Shown here: piece by piece, positions 14,942-20,025 of the stretch
Layout of the letters: the number at the start of each line of letters is the position of its first letter
Numbering within the stretch: the first letter of the stretch is position 1
Source: a virus
Virus record (IMG/VR): IMGVR_UViG_3300032296_002121
Location: 1 to 20,025 of that record
Reading direction: 5' to 3' (one strand)
DNA: 20,025 nucleotides
Program-made: the position numbers and the translations under genes
The notes under the pieces: generated by a model
Told to the model about the DNA's origin: nothing
What the model saw: only the letters and a program-made list of their open reading frames with translations
The model's database searches: none

Positions 14942-16175
14942 TAATGTTATAAAAAATAGTAAAATTACTGTTTGTATATTTGGTAGACAAATAGATGTTT
15001 TATACTCAGACAAAAATGCGCCTGAGTATGAGGAAAATTCATTTAATATTTTGAATTATGAAAATGACCATGCGTTAAATGACATCATAAAACAATATGA
15101 CCCTCACGTTTTTGTAACTTTTGGTGATTGGAATAAATACAAAAAATTGTCAAGTTCACCACTTAGTGTAAGATCAAAATGGTTAAATTACCCATTTCCA
15201 ACTTCACTTGATGAATTGGGAAAAAATATAATGCGTTGTTATCTTCAGACTACATTAAATTATGATGATACAACGTCAAATGATCCATTAGTATCTGTAT
15301 TTACTCCCACTCACAAAACAGGATCAAAAATATTTAGACCACTACAATCATTATTAAATCAAACATATCAAAATTGGGAATGGATCATAATTGATGATTC
15401 TGACGACAATAATCAAACATTTAATTTGTTAAAAGAAATAAGTGAAATTGATCATAGAATAAAAATATTCAAAAATCCAAGAAAATCAGGAAGTATTGGT
15501 GAACTAAAAAGATGGGCAGCTGGATTATGTTACGGTGAATATTTGTGTGAATTGGATCATGATGATGAGCTCACAGATAAATGTTTGGATTATGTAGTAA
15601 AAACTTTTCAAAAATACAAAGATGTAGGATTTGTATACACTGATTCTACTGAAGTATATGAAGAAGACGGTACATGCGTTAAATATCCAGAAGGATTTTC
15701 TTATGGTTATGGTTCATACAGAAAAGAATTTTACAAAGGAAAAATGTATGATGTGGTAAATGGACCAAAAATAAATCCAAAAACAATTAGACATATTGTA
15801 GGCGTTCCTAACCATATTAGATCATGGAAAAAAGATATTTACTTTAAAATAAAAGGTCACAATCCAAATTTACATGTTTGTGATGATTATGAACTAATAA
15901 TTAAAACATTTTTGACCACAAAAATTGCATATATCCCAAAACTAGGATACATACAATATAGAAATAAAGACGGCAATACTACATCAGAAAGAAACAAAGA
16001 AATACAAAGATTAACTAGAATAATAAAAAATTCATATGACCCATTAATACATGATAGATTTTTAAAATTGGGTATTAATGACTTTTTATATGATGAAAAA
16101 ACTCAAACGTCAAATTTAGACACTCCAAATCCAAACACTGAACAACACGTTTGTATTATTTCTGATGTAAATTAA
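14934..16175 (+). CDS. GT2-family glycosyltransferase with N-terminal extension
   Basis: A 413-aa protein. Residues 1-~115 form an extension (with VCIFGRQIDVLY and HVFVTFGDWNKYKK) seen ahead of GT2 domains in some multi-domain surface-sugar enzymes. The GT2 domain begins at LVSVFTPTHKTGSKIFRPLQ (~119-138) and continues with WEWIIIDDSDD, GSIGELKRWAAGLCYGEYL and the metal motif ELDHDDEL (D208, D210, D211). CDDYELIIKTFLTT at ~318-331 gives a likely catalytic acid. It ends the plus-strand cassette. Its last 20 bases overlap, tail to tail, the GT25 gene on the other strand, so no terminator fits between them. Confidence 0.87.
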   Translation: MHNNVIKNSKITVCIFGRQIDVLYSDKNAPEYEENSFNILNYENDHALNDIIKQYDPHVFVTFGDWNKYKKLSSSPLSVRSKWLNYPFPTSLDELGKNIMRCYLQTTLNYDDTTSNDPLVSVFTPTHKTGSKIFRPLQSLLNQTYQNWEWIIIDDSDDNNQTFNLLKEISEIDHRIKIFKNPRKSGSIGELKRWAAGLCYGEYLCELDHDDELTDKCLDYVVKTFQKYKDVGFVYTDSTEVYEEDGTCVKYPEGFSYGYGSYRKEFYKGKMYDVVNGPKINPKTIRHIVGVPNHIRSWKKDIYFKIKGHNPNLHVCDDYELIIKTFLTTKIAYIPKLGYIQYRNKDGNTTSERNKEIQRLTRIIKNSYDPLIHDRFLKLGINDFLYDEKTQTSNLDTPNPNTEQHVCIISDVN

Positions 16176-16851
16176 TTTGTTTATAACATTCTCTAAAATT
16201 ATTAGAGTAATCTAAGAATTTACCTTCTATATCAGAAAATCCAGATATCTGAGAACTTAACAATTCATCTGATGCAAAACAATTGTTTTCATATTGAAAT
16301 TCTCTAACTAAATACCAAGCAATTGATTCATATTCCTCAGAATAATTTAAAATGTCTAATTCTGTGTTTAGTTTTAAACTTTTTAATATTTTATCCATTC
16401 CTCTAGAAGAATACGCAAGTGAATGTGTGCAAAATCCTGTGTTGACCTTTACCAAATTATCAGAATATCCTTCAGTTGGTTCATAATCATATCCTTTCAC
16501 AAAATAAGAACCTAGATAAAAAAGATCCCAATCTAATGGAAGTTCATTTAAACTTTTTTTCAATTTTACCTCAAATTCATATGGTTCTTTCAAAAATAAA
16601 AAGTCATCTTCTAAAACCAAAATATTAGAATAGTTTTTCAGTTTAGCTTCTTTTATTATATTGTAATGTGAAAGAACACACCCAATATGCGCATTAGCTT
16701 TTGCTGAAAGTTTTGGGTGACTATACTTTATAGCCTCAAATCTTTGCACATTAGATATACCAAATTTAGAAAATTGATTAAGACAGTTATTCCATCTATC
16801 AACACGACTGCTCAAATTAATACAATAAACTTTTTCAAAAAATGAAAACAT
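16156..16851 (-). CDS. GT25-family glycosyltransferase (LPS / procollagen galactosyltransferase family)
   Basis: A 231-aa protein with the GT25 pattern. It has FEKVYCINLSSRVDRWNNCL at the start, VQRFEAI at ~35-41, IGCVLSHYNIIKEAKLKNYS at ~56-75 and ILVLEDDFLFL with the metal motif E81-D82-D83. GT25 includes LPS galactosyl- and glucosyltransferases of Gram-negative bacteria and also the animal and mimivirus enzymes that add galactose or glucose to collagen hydroxylysine. The gene starts 11 bases after the stop of the collagen-like fibre, on the same strand, and no terminator lies between. Fibre and enzyme are therefore very probably made from one mRNA, which makes the fibre the likely acceptor. 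Donor and site are unknown. Its 3' end overlaps the opposite-strand GT2 gene by 20 bases. Confidence 0.86.
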   Translation of the reverse strand: MFSFFEKVYCINLSSRVDRWNNCLNQFSKFGISNVQRFEAIKYSHPKLSAKANAHIGCVLSHYNIIKEAKLKNYSNILVLEDDFLFLKEPYEFEVKLKKSLNELPLDWDLFYLGSYFVKGYDYEPTEGYSDNLVKVNTGFCTHSLAYSSRGMDKILKSLKLNTELDILNYSEEYESIAWYLVREFQYENNCFASDELLSSQISGFSDIEGKFLDYSNNFRECYKQINLHQK

Positions 16852-16862
16852 ATTGTATATTA

Positions 16863-19800
16863 TTATTTATTTTCTAAAATTGTCAATCTATTTTTCAAAT
16901 CTTGAATTTGATGTTGTTGTTCCTTAATTGCTTCAGTTAATACTGCAACCATTCTTGAATAGTCTACTGCTCTAGCATCCTTAACTTCATCATTTAATTC
17001 CCACTCACATACCAATTCAGGAAATACTTCTTGTAAATCTTGAGCTACGAATCCAATAACAGGAATATTTAATGCATAACCATCTCTAACGCTATTTATA
17101 AATTCATTCCATTCATATTTTACACCTTTTAATTTCATTACCTTCTCCAACGCATTTTCAATTGGAACGATCTTTTTCTTGAATCTTCTATCTGAAGAAG
17201 TTGGAAAACATGTAGCATGAACTTGACCATTAAAGTCTCCTTTATAAGAAGATGGTGTTACACCTACACCCAAATTTCCGTTTGCATTAAGCTGTGCTAC
17301 TAAAGTAGTACCATTATAGAAAGCATGTATACCAGTGGAATATGCCATGATTTCAAGTTGTCCAGCAGAAACACCAAATCCATAACAACTTGTTCCATCA
17401 TAGTACAACTTAATCATTTGTTTTGCTGGTGTGCCAGAAGTGTTAGCATAGGTAGTACCAAAACTAATATCTGATGGAGTAGCAGAAGCTACAGTAGATG
17501 GTAAAGTCAATTTAGCACCAACAGTAGTTGTTCCAATACCAATATTACCACTACCATCTTCATAAATATTTGAATTACCAAGAGTAGTAGCAGCAGTAAA
17601 TTTAGCATGATAACTTGTTGTACCACTTGCATTTGCTGAACCAGCAGGTCCAGCAGGTCCGGCAGGTCCAGCAGCACCACTTGTTCCACTTGATCCACTT
17701 GATCCGCTATTACCATTGTTACCATTGTTACCTGCTACGCCTTGGCGACCTTGCGGTCCTTGTGGACCAGAACCACCAGGAGCACCAGCAGCACCACTTG
17801 TTCCGCTTGATCCGCTTGATCCGCTATTACCATTGTTACCATTGTTACCTGCCGGACCTTGGCGACCTTGTGGACCTTGTGGACCAGAACCACCAGGAGC
17901 ACCAGCAGCACCACTTGTTCCACTTGATCCGCTTGATCCGCTATTACCATTGTTACCATTGTTGCCTGCCGGACCTTGACGACCTTGTGGCCCTTGTGGT
18001 CCAGAACCACCTGGAGCACCAGCAGCACCACTTGTTCCGCTTGATCCACTTGAACCATTGTTACCATTGTTACCAGCAGCACCGCTTGTTCCGCTTGATC
18101 CGCTTGATCCATTGTTACCGTTGTTACCATTGTTGCCTGCTACGCCTTGACGACCTTGTGGTCCTTGTGGACCAGAACCACCTGGAGCACCAGCAGCACC
18201 ACTTGTTCCACTTGATCCGCTTGATCCATTATTACCATTGTTACCAGCAGCACCACTTGTTCCACTTGATCCAGATGAACCGGAACTACCAGCTTCACCC
18301 TTTGGTCCAAATACACAGTTTGTTATACCGTTTGTTGAAGTAACTGAGTAAAAACTTGAATCTAGATACAATGCACTACCAATTGCTCTTGCTACAGTTC
18401 TTTGTACAACACCGTCTTTCCAATATCTAATGTTTGTACCATCATATGTAATTGCCAATTGTGTAGCTGATGTATAAGTACCATAACTGCCTTGTGGAGC
18501 ACCACTTTCATAGATGGATAGACCACCGCCAGCTTGAATATACCAACAATAATCAATACTTGTATAACTTGCATCAAGTGTAGGATCAGTATTTAAACCA
18601 ACCATTGTATAAGTGCCAGTATTAATTGCTTGGAATGCCATATAACATCCTCTGGCATAACCTTCAGTAGAATATACTTGACCATCCCATGTAGAGTTGT
18701 TTCCTGTTGCTTTAACAAATGTATTTGAATTTGTTCCGTAAGTTACACCGCCACTAAAGTTTGGTGTCCAATTACCTACACCTCTGGTACCACTTGTACC
18801 ACTTGAACCAGATGATCCACTTGTACCACTTGATCCACTTGTACCACTTGATCCACTTGAACCATTGTTACCGTTGTTACCATTGTTGCCTGCTACGCCT
18901 TGACGACCCTGCGGACCTTGAGGACCAGAACCACCTGCAGCACCACTTGTTCCACTTGATCCGCTTGATCCATTGTTACCATTATTACCGTTGTTGCCTG
19001 CTACGCCTTGACGGCCTTGTGGTCCTTGTGGTCCAGAACCACCTGGAGCACCTGCAGCACCACTTGTTCCGCTTGATCCAGATGTTCCGCTTGATCCGCT
19101 TGAACCAGATGTACCACTTGATCCGCTTGATCCGCTAGTTCCGCTTGAACCTGCTGCGGTAGCGGTTGACTTATAAACAACACCTGTAGTGTTATCTACT
19201 GTTAAGTAGTAACCCGTTGAATTGGTTGTTAATCCATCAATTTCTAGTGGATCAGATGCGCCTGATATATGTAATCTTCTAGTTGGTGAGGATGTACCAA
19301 TACCAACAAAACTGCCTGTGATGACAAATGCGTTTGAATTGAATGTTCCTCCAACTACTTTATTGTCACTAAACACTTCAAGAATTGGTAGACCTGATAT
19401 ATCATTTACACTGAATAGTGAACCGCTTAAACTATCATCTACAGCAAATAGAGAACCACTTGATCCTTCTACTCTAAATACAACTGATCCAGCAGCAAGT
19501 GAACCACTGCTGTTTACATTCAATTTAGCATTTGGACTAGTAGTTCCTATACCAACGTTACCACCACCATCTGCTTTGATGGTCATACGGGTAGTCATTG
19601 TTCCCGTTACATTTTGTCTAAAATAGATATCACCGTATACTTGACCTGAACTAGTAGGATACGTATTATCAATATATGAAGTTGCTATATTTGCATTGTA
19701 TAAAAGATGCAAACCATGAGTATCAGAGTTATTATAACTAATTTTAATACCGTGGTCACTTGTACTTATATTGTTAATTCTAACAAATGGATTGGTGCCA

Positions 19801-20025
19801 TGTACATTTAACAACGTATTAGGACTTGTTGTACCAATACCTACGTTACCGACACTAGTGATAACAACATAATCAGTAGCTCCACCACCTGGTCTGAAGT
19901 TTATTGGTCTTGATGTAGCAGAACAAATATATATACCATCTTCTCCCGTATTATGAGCAAAAATTTTATTAGCTCCGTTACTTAATCCTCGATATCCTAA
20001 AGCAACATATCTTCCTGTTCCTGAT
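16863..20025 (-). CDS. Collagen-like tail fibre with C-terminal S74 chaperone, partial (N-terminus beyond window)
   Basis: The frame is open from the window edge to TAA at 16863, giving at least 1053 residues with no start in view. A TTG at 19814 is internal. Numbered from the edge, residues ~1-285 are beta-rich with repeats of GIGTTSP type (VGIGTTSPNTLLNV, VGIGTTSPNAKLNV, VGIGTSSPTRRLHI). Residues ~292-414 are 41 perfect G-X-Y triplets and ~415-572 a beta-rich globular domain. Residues ~573-797 are 75 perfect G-X-Y triplets. A short stalk with NIGIGTTT and NLGVGVTP follows, then an S74 chaperone (~944-1053) starting SSDRRFKKKIVPIENAL and ending in a coiled coil. S74 domains trimerise fibres and then cut themselves off at the Ser before DRR. 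The triplets are Ser/Thr/Asn/Gln-rich with Pro in both X (GPQ, GPA) and Y (GAP). It probably binds the host surface. Confidence 0.92.
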   Translation of the reverse strand, partial: SGTGRYVALGYRGLSNGANKIFAHNTGEDGIYICSATSRPINFRPGGGATDYVVITSVGNVGIGTTSPNTLLNVHGTNPFVRINNISTSDHGIKISYNNSDTHGLHLLYNANIATSYIDNTYPTSSGQVYGDIYFRQNVTGTMTTRMTIKADGGGNVGIGTTSPNAKLNVNSSGSLAAGSVVFRVEGSSGSLFAVDDSLSGSLFSVNDISGLPILEVFSDNKVVGGTFNSNAFVITGSFVGIGTSSPTRRLHISGASDPLEIDGLTTNSTGYYLTVDNTTGVVYKSTATAAGSSGTSGSSGSSGTSGSSGSSGTSGSSGTSGAAGAPGGSGPQGPQGRQGVAGNNGNNGNNGSSGSSGTSGAAGGSGPQGPQGRQGVAGNNGNNGNNGSSGSSGTSGSSGTSGSSGSSGTSGTRGVGNWTPNFSGGVTYGTNSNTFVKATGNNSTWDGQVYSTEGYARGCYMAFQAINTGTYTMVGLNTDPTLDASYTSIDYCWYIQAGGGLSIYESGAPQGSYGTYTSATQLAITYDGTNIRYWKDGVVQRTVARAIGSALYLDSSFYSVTSTNGITNCVFGPKGEAGSSGSSGSSGTSGAAGNNGNNGSSGSSGTSGAAGAPGGSGPQGPQGRQGVAGNNGNNGNNGSSGSSGTSGAAGNNGNNGSSGSSGTSGAAGAPGGSGPQGPQGRQGPAGNNGNNGNSGSSGSSGTSGAAGAPGGSGPQGPQGRQGPAGNNGNNGNSGSSGSSGTSGAAGAPGGSGPQGPQGRQGVAGNNGNNGNSGSSGSSGTSGAAGPAGPAGPAGSANASGTTSYHAKFTAATTLGNSNIYEDGSGNIGIGTTTVGAKLTLPSTVASATPSDISFGTTYANTSGTPAKQMIKLYYDGTSCYGFGVSAGQLEIMAYSTGIHAFYNGTTLVAQLNANGNLGVGVTPSSYKGDFNGQVHATCFPTSSDRRFKKKIVPIENALEKVMKLKGVKYEWNEFINSVRDGYALNIPVIGFVAQDLQEVFPELVCEWELNDEVKDARAVDYSRMVAVLTEAIKEQQHQIQDLKNRLTILENK
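17193..17201 (-). other. Predicted S74 autocleavage site
   Basis: The codons encode Thr-Ser-Ser just before DRRFKKKI. In characterised S74 chaperones the chain is cut directly before the Ser of such an S-D motif, with a nearby Lys aiding catalysis. Both Ser and the Lys residues are present, so release of a ~110-residue C-terminal chaperone is expected. Confidence 0.6.
17634..18308 (-). repeat. Second collagen-like arm: 75 uninterrupted G-X-Y triplets
   Basis: The 675 bases encode 225 residues in strict G-X-Y phase, from GPKGEA to GPAGPAGPAGSA. The arm has the only Lys in any triplet of this fibre (GPK, followed by Gly, the canonical X-Lys-Gly context of collagen hydroxylysine) and Pro in Y position in four GAP triplets. 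Most other triplets are GSS, GTS, GNN, GPQ and GAA. Base composition is visibly richer in G+C than the rest of the window, as the Gly/Ala/Pro code requires. Confidence 0.93.
17701..18051 (-). repeat. Three tandem 117-bp repeats in the second collagen arm
   Basis: Copies start at 17701, 17818 and 17935 and differ by only a few, mostly silent, bases. Each encodes 39 residues: the GAP-GGS-GPQ-GPQ-GRQ block, GPA or GVA, GNN-GNN-GNS, and Ser/Thr triplets. Near-identity at DNA level points to recent duplication or ongoing homogenisation, and predicts changes in arm length by recombination. Confidence 0.93.
18309..18782 (-). other. Beta-rich globular domain between the collagen arms
   Basis: About 158 residues without triplets, containing CYMAFQAINTGTYTMVGLNT, IDYCWYIQAGGGLSIYESG, and AITYDGTNIRYWKDGVVQRT. 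Alternating hydrophobic strands, aromatic residues and a W-x-D-G-V type turn suggest a jelly-roll or concanavalin-like sandwich. It could be a sugar- or receptor-binding knob. The fold is a guess from pattern. Confidence 0.55.
18783..19151 (-). repeat. First collagen-like arm: 41 uninterrupted G-X-Y triplets
   Basis: The 369 bases encode 123 residues in strict G-X-Y phase. The two ends are made almost only of GSS and GTS triplets. The middle has two GPQ-GPQ-GRQ-GVA-GNN-GNN-GNN blocks, one preceded by GAP. There is no Lys. The high density of Ser and Thr gives dozens of possible O-glycosylation sites. Confidence 0.93.

Noticed and set aside
17615-18343. Long plus-strand open frames (242 and 87 codons) opposite the collagen arms
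   Set aside because: They are mirror images of the G-X-Y repeat code. The sequence is low-complexity His/Leu/Tyr or Pro-rich, with no start context, while the minus frame has perfect triplet phase and known domains on both sides.
17634-19151. CRISPR-like or satellite repeat array
   Set aside because: The repeats are codon-phased in one long gene, with no spacers of constant length and unit sizes in multiples of nine bases, as expected for G-X-Y coding.
19812-19814. TTG as start of the fibre gene
   Set aside because: The frame is open upstream to the window edge and continues the same GIGTTSP-type repeat (SVGNVGIGTTSPNT), so the TTG is an internal Leu codon.

Overview
The window is part of an AT-rich genome of a contractile-tailed (T4-like, myovirus-type) bacteriophage. 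The evidence is a gp19-like tail tube protein of 163 aa, a gp26/PF12322-like baseplate or tail assembly protein, a tape measure protein, and a long collagen-like fibre ending in an S74 intramolecular chaperone. No host gene, tRNA, integrase, transposase or CRISPR array was seen. Most genes lack a clear Shine-Dalgarno sequence, and several leaders carry TATATTTA, close to the Bacteroidetes TAnnTTTG box. A Bacteroidetes host is therefore possible but not shown.

Layout. Positions 1-7502, all minus strand and read right to left, are a tail module. In order of transcription it holds a small coiled-coil protein, a HAD 5'-nucleotidase-like protein, a polymerase-beta-type nucleotidyltransferase, the tail tube, a strong Rho-independent terminator, a cytidylyltransferase-like protein with a coiled-coil tail, the gp26-like protein, the tape measure protein and a cut-off structural protein. 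The gp26-like gene is followed in the +1 frame by a 70-codon coding stretch with no usable start of its own, reached through a T7 run. This looks like a programmed frameshift just upstream of the tape measure gene.

Positions 7520-16851 are a glycosylation island. The minus strand holds two TibC/BAHT-like O-heptosyltransferases with four-cysteine fingers, a GT9 heptosyltransferase-like protein and a GT4 enzyme. A divergent plus-strand cassette follows: a small GT-A protein, a prolyl-4-hydroxylase-like 2OG-Fe(II) oxygenase, and three more GT-A/GT2 proteins, nearly all overlapping by a few bases. On the minus strand next to the fibre is a GT25 protein, the CAZy family that includes procollagen galactosyltransferases.

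Positions 16863-20025 are the 3' part of the fibre gene. It encodes GIGTTSP-type repeats, 41 perfect G-X-Y triplets, a beta-rich domain, 75 more G-X-Y triplets and a C-terminal S74 autocleaving chaperone. The fibre and the GT25 gene are 11 bases apart and probably co-transcribed.

Main hypothesis: this phage carries its own collagen-type modification system. A proline hydroxylase-like enzyme and eight or nine glycosyltransferases would hydroxylate and glycosylate the G-X-Y arms of its own tail fibre, as animals and mimivirus do for collagen. The components are read from sequence. Their joint action on the fibre is inference.
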